The notes under the pieces were generated by a model. The model was not told the origin of the DNA. It saw only the letters and a program-made list of their open reading frames with translations, and searched no databases. A stretch of 64,000 nucleotides of DNA from Actinobacillus vicugnae (lineage in GTDB: Bacteria; Pseudomonadota; Gammaproteobacteria; Enterobacterales; Pasteurellaceae): NCBI RefSeq assembly GCF_901687125.1, contig NZ_CABFJY010000003.1, forward strand, positions 1 to 64,000. Direction: 5' to 3'. Shown piece by piece: positions 44,642 through 55,102 of this stretch (the first letter of the stretch is position 1; each line of letters opens with the position of its first letter). The position numbers and the translations under genes were made by a program.

Positions 44642-45799
44642 TTATAGTTTAACAGGCTCAATAATCTCACTTGGGTAACACCCTAATACTTTTACATAGC
44701 TGGTTACTGTTTCGAGTGCTTTTAATGCCTGCTGTGTATTTGCAGAATGCACATTTGTCTCTAATTCTACATAGAACATTTCTTCCCAAGGCTTGCCGTA
44801 AATTGGGCGAGATTCTAATTTTGTCATTTGGATTTGATGCTGTTTAAATACCATTAATGCGTCCACTAAGGCGCCCGCTTGTTGCGAGGTGGTCATCAAT
44901 AATAACGTTTTTGTTTGCACTTGTGGCGAAACTTTAATTGCCTGTTTAGCTACCACAATAAAGCGGGTAATATTATTTTGCTGGTTGGCAATATCGGTTT
45001 TGATATTGGTTAAACCATAAAGTTTACCACCATCTTCGTTACCTAACGCCACAATATTCGGTTTATTTAAACGTGCAACCATCTGCATAGCGTGAGAGCT
45101 ACTTTCACAATATTTGATATGAACTTTATTCAGGCTTTGAATAAACTGGCTACATTGCTGAATGACCTGTGGATGGCTATACAAAGTATCAATTTCAGCT
45201 AAATCAATATTGCCGTTTGCCAGTACACAGTGTTTGATAGGATAAGCCAGTTCGCCAACTACAGCTAAATCAGTATGTTGTAATAAATCATAAACATCGT
45301 TGATAGAACCCGATGTCGTATTTTCAAGCGGTAACACACCAAATTCTGCTTCGCCTTGATTTACTTTATCAAATACTTGTTGGAACGAATCACAGCTCAA
45401 TTCAATTAGTGAACCTTGATATTTTTTAGCGAATTGACGAGATGCCATATTTGAGTAAGACCCACGCATGCCTAAAAAGGCAATAGAGATATTCTGTCCT
45501 TTTTGCTCATTTAATTTGTTTTGTAGGTAATTTTGCTGAGTTAAAACAGAGTCTTCAATAATACGTTGGAAAATTTGCGTCACATACTGTGGATCTAATT
45601 GATAGTTTTCCGCTTCAGCATGATTAACCAGTTCTTGTAGCAATTCTTTTTCACGAATGACATCACGGAGAGGTTTTTGGGTAATTTCTTTACTGCGCAC
45701 CACATCAAAAGCAAGGCGATGGCGTTCAGCAAGGAGTTTAAGCAGGTGACGATCAAGTTGGGTAATTTGCTGGCGGATATTGGATAAATCTAAAGACAT
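44642..45799 (-). CDS. pheA: Bifunctional chorismate mutase / prephenate dehydratase
   Basis: PheA converts chorismate to prephenate and then phenylpyruvate, the committed branch to phenylalanine. Three domains are visible: chorismate mutase (about 1-85, [27 protein letters not shown]), prephenate dehydratase (about 105-280, with [14 protein letters not shown]) and a C-terminal ACT regulatory domain containing [18 protein letters not shown]. The open frame begins at 45832, but the family start [11 protein letters not shown] is the ATG at 45799 (AAAAGAGAA upstream), giving 385 residues. No leader-peptide attenuator was seen upstream. Confidence 0.94.
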   Translation of the reverse strand: MSLDLSNIRQQITQLDRHLLKLLAERHRLAFDVVRSKEITQKPLRDVIREKELLQELVNHAEAENYQLDPQYVTQIFQRIIEDSVLTQQNYLQNKLNEQKGQNISIAFLGMRGSYSNMASRQFAKKYQGSLIELSCDSFQQVFDKVNQGEAEFGVLPLENTTSGSINDVYDLLQHTDLAVVGELAYPIKHCVLANGNIDLAEIDTLYSHPQVIQQCSQFIQSLNKVHIKYCESSSHAMQMVARLNKPNIVALGNEDGGKLYGLTNIKTDIANQQNNITRFIVVAKQAIKVSPQVQTKTLLLMTTSQQAGALVDALMVFKQHQIQMTKLESRPIYGKPWEEMFYVELETNVHSANTQQALKALETVTSYVKVLGCYPSEIIEPVKL

Positions 45800-45864
45800 T
45801 GCGTTTTCTCTTTTAATTATTTGATTAATCAAGATTATAGCGATTTGGTAGATAAAAAAAAGCT

Positions 45865-45908
45865 AAGCGGTCAAATTTGCAAGATTTTTTGCAAATTCGA
45901 CCGCTTGT
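45865..45908. terminator. Inverted uptake-signal pair between prlC and pheA
   Basis: AAGCGGTCAAATTTGCA and TGCAAATTCGACCGCTT form a long stem with an A/T centre. It lies 18 bases after the prlC stop and probably terminates that transcript. Confidence 0.75.
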
Positions 45909-45925
45909 TAAAATTAACTTATGCG

Positions 45926-47956
45926 TTACGCAATTCCCTTATGGCGTAATAGGGCATCTAAAGTCGGTTTACGGCCACGGAAGCGCTCAAAGAGTACCAT
46001 AGGTTCTTCTGAGCCACCACGGGTGAGAATGTTATCTAAATAAGATTGACCCGTTGCACGATTGAAAATACCGTCCTCTTCAAATTTAGCAAAGGCATCA
46101 GCGGATAACACTTCAGCCCATAAGTAACTGTAGTAACCCGCTGCATAACCGCCTGCAAAAATATGGCTAAAGCTGTGTGGAGTACGAACCCACTCTGGCG
46201 CCCGAACTACCGCAACATCGGCTTTGACTGCTTTTAACGTATCTAACACTAAACCTTCACGCGGTTGTGCTAAGTGCAGGCGGAAATCGAACAAACCGAA
46301 CTCTAATTGTCTTAGCACAAACATTGCTGCTTGGAAGTTTTTCGCTTTAAGCAATTGAGTCAGTTTATCTTGTGGTAGCGGTTCGCCTGTTTGGTAATGT
46401 CCTGAAATAAATTCAAGCGCTTCAGCTTCCCAGCACCAATTTTCTAAGAATTGGCTTGGTAATTCAACTGCATCCCATGGCACACCGTTAATCCCTGCTA
46501 CATCACCAACATCAATTTGTGTGAGCATATGATGAATACCGTGTCCAAATTCATGGAATAAGGTGGTTACTTCATCATGTGTGAATAGCGCAGGTTTATC
46601 ACCAATTGGTTTATTAAAGTTACAAGTTAAATAAGCAACTGGTTTTTGTAATGAGCCGTCCGCTAAGCGTTTTTGGGTGATACAATCGTCCATCCATGCG
46701 CCACCACGTTTGTTTTCACGTGCGTATAAATCTAAATAGAATGCGCCTCGTTCTTCATTTTGTTCATCGTAAATTTGGAAGAAACGTACGTCCTCGTGCC
46801 AAGTATCAATACCGAATTTCTCTTCGATTCGTAAACCGAAAATGCGCTTCATCAATTCAAATAAACCTGAAAGTACACGATCTTCAGGGAAATATGGACG
46901 AAGTTCTTCATCATTGATCGCATATAACGCTTGTTTTTGTTTTTCGCTATAGAATGCAATATCCCATGGTTGGAGTTCGGTTACACCGTATTCTTGTTCA
47001 ACAAAAGCGTATAATTCTGCTAATTCTTTTTCGCCTTGCGCTTTTGAGCGTTTAGCTAAATCTTCTAAGAAATCAACCACTTGTTGTGGGTTCTCGGCCA
47101 TTTTGGTTGCAAGCGAGAGATCTGCATAAGTAGCAAAACCTAATAATTGCGCCATTTCTAAACGTAATTTGAGTTTTTCATCAATATTGGCTGAGTTATC
47201 CCATTTGCCTGCATTTGAACCTTGATCAGAAGCGCGAGTGGCATATTCTTTATAAATTGAAGCACGTAACTCACGGTTTTCACAGTAGGTGAGAACAGGG
47301 TAGTAGCTAGGAAATTCTAGGGTAAAGCGATAGCCCTTTTTACCTTTGCTTTCAGCCGATAATTTAGCTGCTTCTAATGCAGATTCAGGTAAACCTTTAA
47401 GCTGTGCTTCGTCAGTAATTACGATATCCCAGCCCATGGTCGCATCGAGCACGTTATTGCTAAATTGCGAACTGAGTTCAGATAAGCGAGCAGAGACTTC
47501 GCCATAACGTTTTTGTTTGTCGGTTGGCAGTGAAATACCCGAAAGTTCGAAATCACGCAGGCTGTTTTCAATCGCTTTTTTCTGAGCAAGTGAATAATTG
47601 GCAAATTCAGGTGAGTTTTTAAGTTTTACATAGCCTTGATATAAGCCTTGGTGTTGCCCTGCCCAAGTACTGTATTCTGAAAGGAATGGCAAGCAGGCTT
47701 GATAAGCTTCACGCAGTTCAGGTGAGTTTTTCACTGCATTTAAATGCCCCACTGGCGACCATGCACGTGCGAATTTATCGCCAGCAATCGCTTGTGGCAT
47801 ATAGAAATTTTCCCAAGTTGGATTTTCAATTTGGGCGACTTGTTCAATCGTATCACGACATGCTTTAATAACAGCTTCTACCGCAGGTTGGATATGTTCT
47901 GGTTTAATTTGTGAAAATGCTGGTAAACCAGTGTAGTTTAAAAGAGGGTTAGACAT
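45926..47956 (-). CDS. prlC: Oligopeptidase A
   Basis: A cytoplasmic M3-family zinc metallopeptidase (676 residues) that degrades oligopeptides, including cleaved signal peptides. The zinc-binding HEXXH is in TLFHEFGHGIHHML, and a downstream glutamate-rich block (PSQFLENWCWE) supplies the third ligand. Length and N-terminus (NPLLNYTGLPAFSQIKPEHI) match the family. Single gene. Confidence 0.95.
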   Translation of the reverse strand: MSNPLLNYTGLPAFSQIKPEHIQPAVEAVIKACRDTIEQVAQIENPTWENFYMPQAIAGDKFARAWSPVGHLNAVKNSPELREAYQACLPFLSEYSTWAGQHQGLYQGYVKLKNSPEFANYSLAQKKAIENSLRDFELSGISLPTDKQKRYGEVSARLSELSSQFSNNVLDATMGWDIVITDEAQLKGLPESALEAAKLSAESKGKKGYRFTLEFPSYYPVLTYCENRELRASIYKEYATRASDQGSNAGKWDNSANIDEKLKLRLEMAQLLGFATYADLSLATKMAENPQQVVDFLEDLAKRSKAQGEKELAELYAFVEQEYGVTELQPWDIAFYSEKQKQALYAINDEELRPYFPEDRVLSGLFELMKRIFGLRIEEKFGIDTWHEDVRFFQIYDEQNEERGAFYLDLYARENKRGGAWMDDCITQKRLADGSLQKPVAYLTCNFNKPIGDKPALFTHDEVTTLFHEFGHGIHHMLTQIDVGDVAGINGVPWDAVELPSQFLENWCWEAEALEFISGHYQTGEPLPQDKLTQLLKAKNFQAAMFVLRQLEFGLFDFRLHLAQPREGLVLDTLKAVKADVAVVRAPEWVRTPHSFSHIFAGGYAAGYYSYLWAEVLSADAFAKFEEDGIFNRATGQSYLDNILTRGGSEEPMVLFERFRGRKPTLDALLRHKGIA

Positions 47957-48036
47957 TGTTTAAAGATTCCTTTTGTTGAGTCAAAAAGTGTTGTTATGAT
48001 TGGGCTTACAAAGCAAAAGATCAAGTCTTTTAAATA

Positions 48037-48092
48037 AAAGCGGTCGAATTTAGCTAATTTTTGCAAAAAACTGACTAAATTCGACCGCTTGA
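48037..48092. terminator. Inverted uptake-signal pair between pflA and prlC
   Basis: AAGCGGTCGAATTTAG and CTAAATTCGACCGCTT form a 16-bp stem across a T/A-rich loop, 21 bases after the pflA stop. It is likely the terminator of the pfl transcript. Confidence 0.75.
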
Positions 48093-48112
48093 ATGAAAGA
48101 AGTTAATAGATT

Positions 48113-48850
48113 TTAGTATTTAACGGTATGACCGTAGCTTTCAATAATCGCTTGTAGGCGCTCTAAGGTTTCTTTTGGTGGCGGTAATACGCCGTCTAAT
48201 TCATATTTATAGCCGAGTGTTTCCCACTTGTGCGCACCTAAACGGTGGTAAGGTAATAACTCAACTTTTTCAATATTTTGCATACCTTGGATAAATTGTC
48301 CTAAACGGTGCGCCGAATCATCGTCGTCAGTATAACCAGGCACAACTACATAGCGAATCCAAGTGCGTTTATTCAATTTTTGTAGGTAACGAGCAAAATC
48401 CAGCGTGCGTTTATTTGATACGCCAACCAAATCTTGGTGGATCTCATCATTTAATTGCTTTAAGTCGAGCATCACTAAATCAGTGACTTCCAGCATTTCA
48501 TCCACTACAGGGCTGTAGCTACGTACAAAGCCATTCGTGTCTAAGCAAGTGTCAATCCCTTCTACTTTACAAGCTCTAAACCAATCACGTACAAATTCCA
48601 TTTGTAATACAGCTTCGCCACCCGAAGCGGTTACACCACCACCTGTTGCTTTCATAAAATGCTTGTAGGTTACCACTTCTTTCATTAAATCTTCAACGCT
48701 GATTTCTTTTCCACCGTCTAAATCCCAAGTATCACGGTTGTGGCAATATTTACAACGCATTAAACAGCCTTGTAAAAACAGGATAAAGCGGATCCCTGGT
48801 CCATCAACAGTACCGCAAGATTCGTATGAATGGTAACGAGCAATAGACAT
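48113..48850 (-). CDS. pflA: Pyruvate formate-lyase activating enzyme
   Basis: A 245-residue radical SAM enzyme that forms the glycyl radical on PflB. The cluster motif CLMRCKYC (Cys29, Cys33, Cys36) and the [10 protein letters not shown] motif are present. It is the last gene of the focA-pflB-pflA set on the minus strand. An inverted uptake-signal hairpin separates it from pflB, so it may have its own promoter or depend on read-through. Confidence 0.96.
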   Translation of the reverse strand: MSIARYHSYESCGTVDGPGIRFILFLQGCLMRCKYCHNRDTWDLDGGKEISVEDLMKEVVTYKHFMKATGGGVTASGGEAVLQMEFVRDWFRACKVEGIDTCLDTNGFVRSYSPVVDEMLEVTDLVMLDLKQLNDEIHQDLVGVSNKRTLDFARYLQKLNKRTWIRYVVVPGYTDDDDSAHRLGQFIQGMQNIEKVELLPYHRLGAHKWETLGYKYELDGVLPPPKETLERLQAIIESYGHTVKY

Positions 48851-48914
48851 ATATGATTCCTTCGATTAATAAAATAATAAATTCGTTATCGTTATTCTAA
48901 CAGAATATCAATAA

Positions 48915-48960
48915 ACAAGCGGTCAGATTCCGCAAAATTTTTGCAAAATCCGACCGCTTA
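48915..48960. terminator. Inverted uptake-signal pair between pflB and pflA
   Basis: ACAAGCGGTCAGATTCCGCAAAA and its near-complement form a long hairpin 20 bases after the pflB stop. It could partly terminate pflB transcription and set the much lower level of pflA (inference). Confidence 0.7.
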
Positions 48961-48980
48961 AAAGAATGTAATATATGGGA

Positions 48981-51293
48981 TTACATTGATTCAGTAAATG
49001 TACGAGTAATTACGTCCATTTGTTGCTCTTTGGTTAAAGAGTTGAAACGTACTGCATAACCAGATACACGAATGGTTAATTGTGGGTATTTCTCTGGGTG
49101 TTCAACCGCATCTAATAACGTTTCGCGATTTAACACGTTTACATTTAAGTGCTGACCACCTTCTACGGTTGCTTCATGGTGGAAGTAACCATCCATTAAG
49201 CCTGCAAGATTACGTTTTTGTGCTTCGTAATCTTTACCTAATGCGTTTGGTACGATAGAGAAGGTGTATGAAATACCGTCTTTAGCGTAAGCAAACGGAA
49301 GTTTAGCCACAGAAGTAAGTGACGCCACCGCACCTTTTTGGTCACGACCGTGCATTGGGTTTGCGCCTGGACCAAATGGTGCACCAGCACGACGACCATC
49401 TGGTGTATTACCTGTTTTCTTTCCGTAAACCACGTTAGAAGTGATCGTAAGAACAGATTGTGTTGGTGTTGCATTGCGGTAAGTTTTGTGCGTTTGAATT
49501 TTCTTCATGAAACGTTCAACTAAGTCACAAGCAATTTCGTCTACACGGTTATCGTTGTTACCGAATTGTGGATATTCGCCTTCGATTTCGAAGTCTAACG
49601 CTACGTTTGAAGCTACTACGTTACCTTCTTTATCTTTGATATCACCACGAATCGGTTTAACTTTTGCATATTTAATTGCAGATAATGAGTCTGCTGCAAC
49701 AGAAAGACCTGCGATACCACACGCCATGGTACGGAATACATCACGATCGTGGAATGCCATTAATGCTGCTTCGTAGCTGTATTTATCGTGCATAAAGTGG
49801 ATAATATTTAATGCAGTCACATACTGTGTTGCTAACCAATCCATAAAATGATCCATACGCGCCATTACATCGTCAAAGTTTAAGTACTCATCTGTAATTG
49901 GAGCTGTTTTCGGACCAACTTGTACACCAGATTTTTCATCGATACCACCGTTGATTGCGTATAACATTGTTTTCGCTAAGTTTGCACGTGCACCGAAGAA
50001 CTGCATTTGTTTACCTACCACCATTGGTGATACACAACATGCGATTGCATAGTCATCGTTATCAAAGTCTGGACGCATTAAATCGTCGTTTTCGTATTGT
50101 ACTGATGAAGTATCGATCGATACTTTTGCACAATAACGTTTGAAACCTTCTGGTAATTGTTCAGACCAAAGAATGGTTAAGTTTGGTTCTGGTGAAGGCC
50201 CCATTGTGTAAAGCGTATTTAAGATACGGAAGCTGTTTTTGGTTACTAATGTACGACCATCTAAGCCCATACCCGCTAAAGTTTCTGTTGCCCACATCGG
50301 GTCACCAGAGAATAATTGATCATATTCAGGGGTACGTAAGAAACGCACCATACGTAATTTCATTACTAAGTGGTCAATTAACTCTTGTGCTTCTTCTTCA
50401 GTGATTTTACCCGCTTTTAAGTCACGTTCGATATAGATATCTAAGAATGAAGATACACGACCGAATGACATTGCTGCACCATTTTGTGATTTCACTGCAG
50501 CAAGGTATGCGAAGTAAGTCCATTGAACTGCTTCTTGAGCTGTTTCGGCAGGACGTGAAACGTCAAAACCGTATGATGCAGCCATTTGTTTGATCTGACC
50601 TAATGCACGGTGTTGTTCTGCAATTTCTTCACGTAATTGGATTGTCGCTTGAATGTCTTCGCCCGCTTCTAAACGAGGTTGTAATGATGCAAATTGTTTT
50701 TGCTTATCTTTCATTAAGAAGTCTGCACCATATACAGCTAAACGACGATAGTCACCGATAATACGACCACGACCGTAAGCATCTGGAAGACCAGTAATTA
50801 CACCTGATTTACGGCAACGTAAAATATCTGGTGTGTAAACATCGAATACACCTTGGTTATGTGTTTTACGATATTCAGTAAAGATTTTTTCTACTTCTGG
50901 GTTTAAGGTACGGCGGTAAACTTCGCATGAACCTTTAACCATTTTGATACCGCCAAACGGGATAATCGCACGTTTTAATGGCGCATCTGTTTGAAGACCT
51001 ACGATTTTCTCTAAAGCTTGGTCGATATAACCAGCTTTGTGAGAAGTAATCGTTGATGGAATTTCGCAATCAATATCGTACGGTTCGTGAGTTTTGTTCT
51101 CAACTTTGATTTTTTCCATCACTTCTTCCCATAGCTTAGTGGTTGCAGCAGTTGCACCAGCTAAGAAAGACTCGTCACCTTCATATGGTGTATAGTTTTT
51201 TTGGATAAAATCACGTACGTTTACTTCAGTTTGCCAGTCGCCACCAGTAAACCCTGCCCATGCTTTTTGTTGAGCTTCAGTTAGTTGAGTCAT
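48981..51293 (-). CDS. pflB: Formate C-acetyltransferase (pyruvate formate-lyase)
   Basis: The glycyl-radical enzyme that converts pyruvate and CoA to acetyl-CoA and formate in anaerobic growth. The 770-residue protein has the paired active-site cysteines Cys419-Cys420 (AIACCVSPM) and the radical site Gly745 in [11 protein letters not shown]. Length is typical. It lies between the formate channel focA and the activase pflA. The ATG is preceded by an AGAGGACTT-type ribosome binding site. Confidence 0.97.
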   Translation of the reverse strand: MTQLTEAQQKAWAGFTGGDWQTEVNVRDFIQKNYTPYEGDESFLAGATAATTKLWEEVMEKIKVENKTHEPYDIDCEIPSTITSHKAGYIDQALEKIVGLQTDAPLKRAIIPFGGIKMVKGSCEVYRRTLNPEVEKIFTEYRKTHNQGVFDVYTPDILRCRKSGVITGLPDAYGRGRIIGDYRRLAVYGADFLMKDKQKQFASLQPRLEAGEDIQATIQLREEIAEQHRALGQIKQMAASYGFDVSRPAETAQEAVQWTYFAYLAAVKSQNGAAMSFGRVSSFLDIYIERDLKAGKITEEEAQELIDHLVMKLRMVRFLRTPEYDQLFSGDPMWATETLAGMGLDGRTLVTKNSFRILNTLYTMGPSPEPNLTILWSEQLPEGFKRYCAKVSIDTSSVQYENDDLMRPDFDNDDYAIACCVSPMVVGKQMQFFGARANLAKTMLYAINGGIDEKSGVQVGPKTAPITDEYLNFDDVMARMDHFMDWLATQYVTALNIIHFMHDKYSYEAALMAFHDRDVFRTMACGIAGLSVAADSLSAIKYAKVKPIRGDIKDKEGNVVASNVALDFEIEGEYPQFGNNDNRVDEIACDLVERFMKKIQTHKTYRNATPTQSVLTITSNVVYGKKTGNTPDGRRAGAPFGPGANPMHGRDQKGAVASLTSVAKLPFAYAKDGISYTFSIVPNALGKDYEAQKRNLAGLMDGYFHHEATVEGGQHLNVNVLNRETLLDAVEHPEKYPQLTIRVSGYAVRFNSLTKEQQMDVITRTFTESM

Positions 51294-51381
51294 CTTAAGT
51301 CCTCTGTTTGTTAGTAAATTAAGTCTTACAAACGGTCGTTTTTTGCAAAGTTTTGCATAAATTTGGCCGCTTAAATTAGAA

Positions 51382-52206
51382 TTAGTGTTTACGAATATAT
51401 AAGAACCATTGTACTAAGCCGATAAAGAATACACCGCCTACAATATTTCCTAATGTTACTGGAATGAGGTTCTTAACGATAAAGTGATAAAAATCTAAAT
51501 CTGCAAATTGTGCGGGATCAATATTAATCGCAGTCCAAAATTCAGGTGAAGCAAATTGTGCAATTACCATGCCCATTGGAATCATAAACATATTTGCCAC
51601 ACAGTGTTCAAAACCTGATGAGACAAACAATGCAATTGGCATAATCATAATAAAGGCTTTGTCTGTTAAACTTTTACCAGCATTTGCCATCCATACAGCC
51701 AGACACACCATAATGTTACATAAAATACCCAGCGTAAAAGCTTCTATCCAAGAGTGGTGAATTTTATGTTGTGCTGTTTTAAGAATGGTTAAACCCCATT
51801 GACCATTGGCTGCCATGATTTGACCAGAAAGCCAAATCAGTACGACCATACTTAATCCACCAATAAAATTACCGCCATATACGATGAACCAGTTTCTAAA
51901 CATTTGGAACCAAGTAATGCGGCGGGTTGCTTTTGCAACAGCGGTTAATGTGGATGAAGTAAATAATTCTGCACCGAACACTACGCATAGGATGACACCA
52001 AGAGAGAAAACAGTACCGCCAACTAATTTAGCTAGCCCCCATGGCACATCGCCTGCGCCAGTTTGGGTGGTGGTGTAGAAAACAAATGCAAGGGCAATAA
52101 AACCGCCTGCTAAAATTGCCGAAATAAAAGAGTATAATTGATGTTTTGTCGCTTTATAAACTGCTCCATCTTCAGCAATTTTTGCCATTTCAGCAGGTGA
52201 GAACAT
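51382..52206 (-). CDS. focA: Formate channel FocA
   Basis: A 274-residue pentameric formate/nitrite-channel family protein with six membrane helices. It exports or imports formate produced by PflB. Family blocks are [11 protein letters not shown] and [15 protein letters not shown]. It is the first gene of focA-pflB-pflA, with FNR boxes 94-130 bases upstream of its start. Length is normal. Confidence 0.94.
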   Translation of the reverse strand: MFSPAEMAKIAEDGAVYKATKHQLYSFISAILAGGFIALAFVFYTTTQTGAGDVPWGLAKLVGGTVFSLGVILCVVFGAELFTSSTLTAVAKATRRITWFQMFRNWFIVYGGNFIGGLSMVVLIWLSGQIMAANGQWGLTILKTAQHKIHHSWIEAFTLGILCNIMVCLAVWMANAGKSLTDKAFIMIMPIALFVSSGFEHCVANMFMIPMGMVIAQFASPEFWTAINIDPAQFADLDFYHFIVKNLIPVTLGNIVGGVFFIGLVQWFLYIRKH

Positions 52207-52299
52207 TTATAATCCTTAAATATAAATTTGAAAAATTACAGAAATTGTTGAGAATTATAGACCTGTTACTGTAATCCTCAAAATGAAATTGTAATTATT

Positions 52300-52313
52300 T
52301 TGAGGTAAATCAA
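52300..52313. promoter_or_regulatory. Second, imperfect FNR-like box
   Basis: TTGAGGTAAATCAA matches TTGAT-N4-ATCAA at all but one position and lies 23 bases from the perfect site. It probably adds to anaerobic control of focA. Confidence 0.6.
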
Positions 52314-52322
52314 ATATGCATT

Positions 52323-52336
52323 TTGATATAGATCAA
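52323..52336. promoter_or_regulatory. Perfect FNR box between focA and yqaA-like gene
   Basis: TTGATATAGATCAA is an exact match to the FNR consensus TTGAT-N4-ATCAA. It lies 117 bases upstream of focA and 72 bases upstream of the divergent yqaA-like gene. Anaerobic activation of focA-pflB by FNR is established in E. coli and is expected here. Confidence 0.85.
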
Positions 52337-52407
52337 ATCAAAACTGAATTGAAAACTTTTATTAAAATCTAAAGATCATTTCATTAACAAAAACGTTACA
52401 AATTAAT

Positions 52408-52893
52408 ATGTTAGATTATTTAACTTCATTTTTTAGCTTATTCTTTTCACTAGAAAACCAACTTATCACAATGTTTTTCAGTGCATTTTTGAGTGCAACG
52501 GTATTGCCTGGTAATTCTGAAATTATTTTTAGTACGCTAGCATCAAAAAATTTACTGGTAAATCAGACCATTTTTTCTACAAGTATGTGTTGGTTAGTAC
52601 TAGTTGCAACATTTGGTAACAGCCTTGGCAGTATTGTTACCTATGCAATGGGGTTATTAATTCCTAAGCCGATAAATGTGCAGAAATCTGGTACTAGATG
52701 GGCTCTGGCATTATGTGAAAAATACGGAGTATTTGCACTTTTGCTAACTAGTTTACCAATTGTGGGTGATGTATTATGTGGCATCGCTGGCTGGCTTAGG
52801 TTAAATATCTGGCAATCAGTACTGTTTATTACGTTAGGCAAATTAGCGCGCTATTTGTTATTGCTTTTCATGCTTTATCCATTTGCATTTTAG
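52408..52893 (+). CDS. YqaA-family membrane protein (DedA/SNARE-associated type)
   Basis: A 161-residue membrane protein with about four to five helices. The N-terminal part (FSAFLSATVLPGNSEIIF) and the segment GNSLGSIVTYAMG match the YqaA subgroup of the DedA/VTT superfamily, whose members are linked to lipid translocation or membrane homeostasis. The exact role is unknown. The gene is divergent from focA and shares the intergenic region with the FNR boxes. Confidence 0.82.
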   Translation: MLDYLTSFFSLFFSLENQLITMFFSAFLSATVLPGNSEIIFSTLASKNLLVNQTIFSTSMCWLVLVATFGNSLGSIVTYAMGLLIPKPINVQKSGTRWALALCEKYGVFALLLTSLPIVGDVLCGIAGWLRLNIWQSVLFITLGKLARYLLLLFMLYPFAF

Positions 52894-52904
52894 CTACAAT
52901 AAAA

Positions 52905-52949
52905 AAGCGGTCTGTTCTTGCAATTTTTTTGCAGAATCAGACCGCTTGT
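52905..52949. terminator. Inverted uptake-signal pair between yqaA-like gene and htpX
   Basis: AAGCGGTCTGTTCTTGCAA and TTGCAGAATCAGACCGCTT form an imperfect stem with a T-rich loop between the two convergent genes. It probably ends both transcripts. Confidence 0.75.
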
Positions 52950-52952
52950 TGA

Positions 52953-53822
52953 TTATAGATTGTTTAACGCTGCGATACGTTTTTCAAGTGGTGGGTGGCT
53001 CATAAATAATTCTTTAGAGCGTGCGCCGTTAATCATAAACGCAGCAAGGGAGCCTTGCATTTCTTGTGGTTCGTGAACCTGTTGCAAACGCTGTAATGCC
53101 GCAATCATTTTCTCTTTACCTACTAATTGCGCAGAGCCTGCGTCCGCACGATATTCACGATAACGAGAGAACCACATTGCAATCATCGTTGCAATCACAC
53201 CGAAAATCATTTGTAGTGCAATATCTACAACCCAGAACACTAAAGTATTTTGTGTGCTATTGCCGTTTTGGTCTTTGCCACTTGCCACAGCAGTTGAAAT
53301 AATGCGTGATAAGAAGATAACGAAGGTATTTAATACGCCTTGTAATAAGGTCATGGTTACCATATCGCCATTAGCAATGTGGGCGATTTCATGTGCAACC
53401 ACCGCTTCAGCTTCGTCCTCTGTCATATTGTCTAATAAGCCAGTACTTACAGCTACTAAAGAGTTGTTTTTGGTGGCACCTGTGGCGAATGCGTTTACAT
53501 CAGCAGAGTGATAGATAGCAATATCAGGCATTGGAATACCTGCTTGTTGAGATTGGCGTTGTACCGTATCGAATAACCATTGTTCTGCATGATTTCGAGG
53601 TTGTTGGATAACCTCAGCACCAACTGAACGTAACGCCATGCTTTTTGACATAAATAATGAAATTAAAGAACCAGTAAAACCAAACACAAGCGACATCACT
53701 AAAATACCACCCGTGCTACCGCCTTGAATGCCTGTTACTTGGAAAATAAGGTTTAATACAATGCCAAGAACAAAGGTAATCGCTAAGTTAGTTAATAAAA
53801 ATAAGACAATTCTTTTTGCCAT
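52953..53822 (-). CDS. htpX: Membrane protease HtpX
   Basis: An M48-family zinc protease of the inner membrane involved in quality control of damaged membrane proteins. The zinc motif is in [15 protein letters not shown]. Two N-terminal and two central hydrophobic helices are visible. A TTG-started frame opens at 53840, but the family N-terminus [16 protein letters not shown] begins with the ATG at 53822, giving 289 residues. GGAG lies 12 bases upstream, a slightly long spacing. Confidence 0.94.
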   Translation of the reverse strand: MAKRIVLFLLTNLAITFVLGIVLNLIFQVTGIQGGSTGGILVMSLVFGFTGSLISLFMSKSMALRSVGAEVIQQPRNHAEQWLFDTVQRQSQQAGIPMPDIAIYHSADVNAFATGATKNNSLVAVSTGLLDNMTEDEAEAVVAHEIAHIANGDMVTMTLLQGVLNTFVIFLSRIISTAVASGKDQNGNSTQNTLVFWVVDIALQMIFGVIATMIAMWFSRYREYRADAGSAQLVGKEKMIAALQRLQQVHEPQEMQGSLAAFMINGARSKELFMSHPPLEKRIAALNNL

Positions 53823-53908
53823 AGATAGATAAATCTCCAAAAAAGAGTGAGAACAAACAGCTCCTTAATTGGAGGCAATTTTATAAGAATTCAAGTCTTT
53901 AGCAACAA

Positions 53909-54976
53909 TTATTCCCACAAATTTAACTGTTTTTTAACCTTTTCGGCTGGGTAATGTACAGAAAGCCCAATCAGTCGCACGGAACGATGCGCTGTTCTTT
54001 GCCAAACTTGTGCTAATAATTCTAAAAAACGTTCGAGTGATAGTCCATCGGTGGTTCGTTCTAAAGTGGTTTGTGTGAAATCGCCAAACCTTAATTTGAT
54101 ACTCAATTTTTTGAAATCTTGTAACGAATGTTCGCCCCAATTGCGCTGTAGCCGAAATACAAGTTTATTGAACAGTTCGGCAACAATTGCTTGTGCTTCA
54201 GTTAAATGCCAAATATCGCTTGGTAAGGTGTTTTCAACGGCTAATGATTTGCGTGGGCGACTTACTTCAATTTGGCGATTATCAATACCATGGCTGAAGT
54301 CCCACAACCGTTGTCCAAATTTACCGAATGTTTGGTAGATAAAGGCTTTATCGCTGTTTTGAATATCGCGGCAAGTATGTAATCCTAATTGTGCGAGCTT
54401 TTCATTGGTTACTTTTCCAACCCCAGGGATTTTCTTTAATGGCAAATCTTGTATAAAAGCGCTCATATTTTCAGGAGCAATGACAAATTGCCCATTCGGC
54501 TTGTTTTGGTCGGAAGCAATTTTGGCTAAAAATTTAAGCGGAGCAACGCCAGCAGAAGCAGTTAGATGAAGCTCTTGCCAAATTGCCTCACGAATTTCTT
54601 GTGCTATCCAAGTTGCAGAACCAGAGCATTGCTGGCAATCAGTTACATCTAAATAGGCTTCGTCTAATGAAAGCGGTTCAATAATGTCAGTATAGCGCCG
54701 AAAAATTTGGTGAATTTGTGTTGAGATCGATTTATAGAGGGGCATATTTACAGGCACAAGAATTAAATTGGGGCAACGTTTGAGCGCTTGCGCCGTTGGC
54801 ATTGCGCTATGTAAGCCAAATTTTCTCGCTTCATAATTACAAGTGGTTAAAACGCCTCGCCCTTCCACCGAACCACCTACTGCCACAGGTTTGCCGACTA
54901 AACTTGGGTTTTCTCGCATTTCTATCGCAGCATAAAAGCAGTCCATATCAATATGAATAATTTTTCGTTGTGTCAT
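53909..54976 (-). CDS. dinB: DNA polymerase IV
   Basis: A Y-family translesion polymerase. The catalytic acidic residues are in HIDMDCFYAAIE near the N-terminus and SLDEAYLDVT near residue 103; the helix-hairpin-helix KIPGVGKVT and the little-finger domain follow. The open frame begins at 55015, but the family start MTQRKIIHIDMDC is the ATG at 54976 (355 residues). No clear LexA box was seen upstream in the short gap. Confidence 0.94.
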   Translation of the reverse strand: MTQRKIIHIDMDCFYAAIEMRENPSLVGKPVAVGGSVEGRGVLTTCNYEARKFGLHSAMPTAQALKRCPNLILVPVNMPLYKSISTQIHQIFRRYTDIIEPLSLDEAYLDVTDCQQCSGSATWIAQEIREAIWQELHLTASAGVAPLKFLAKIASDQNKPNGQFVIAPENMSAFIQDLPLKKIPGVGKVTNEKLAQLGLHTCRDIQNSDKAFIYQTFGKFGQRLWDFSHGIDNRQIEVSRPRKSLAVENTLPSDIWHLTEAQAIVAELFNKLVFRLQRNWGEHSLQDFKKLSIKLRFGDFTQTTLERTTDGLSLERFLELLAQVWQRTAHRSVRLIGLSVHYPAEKVKKQLNLWE

Positions 54977-55102
54977 TTGCAAAAAATTCCTTAAATTGGA
55001 CCGCTTGTAAGCCATTTAATAACTGTATATAAAAACAGTTTTATTTTATGCTGTTACCGCTAAAATTTCAACTCAAAAATTAATAACGATAAGGAAAATA
55101 CA

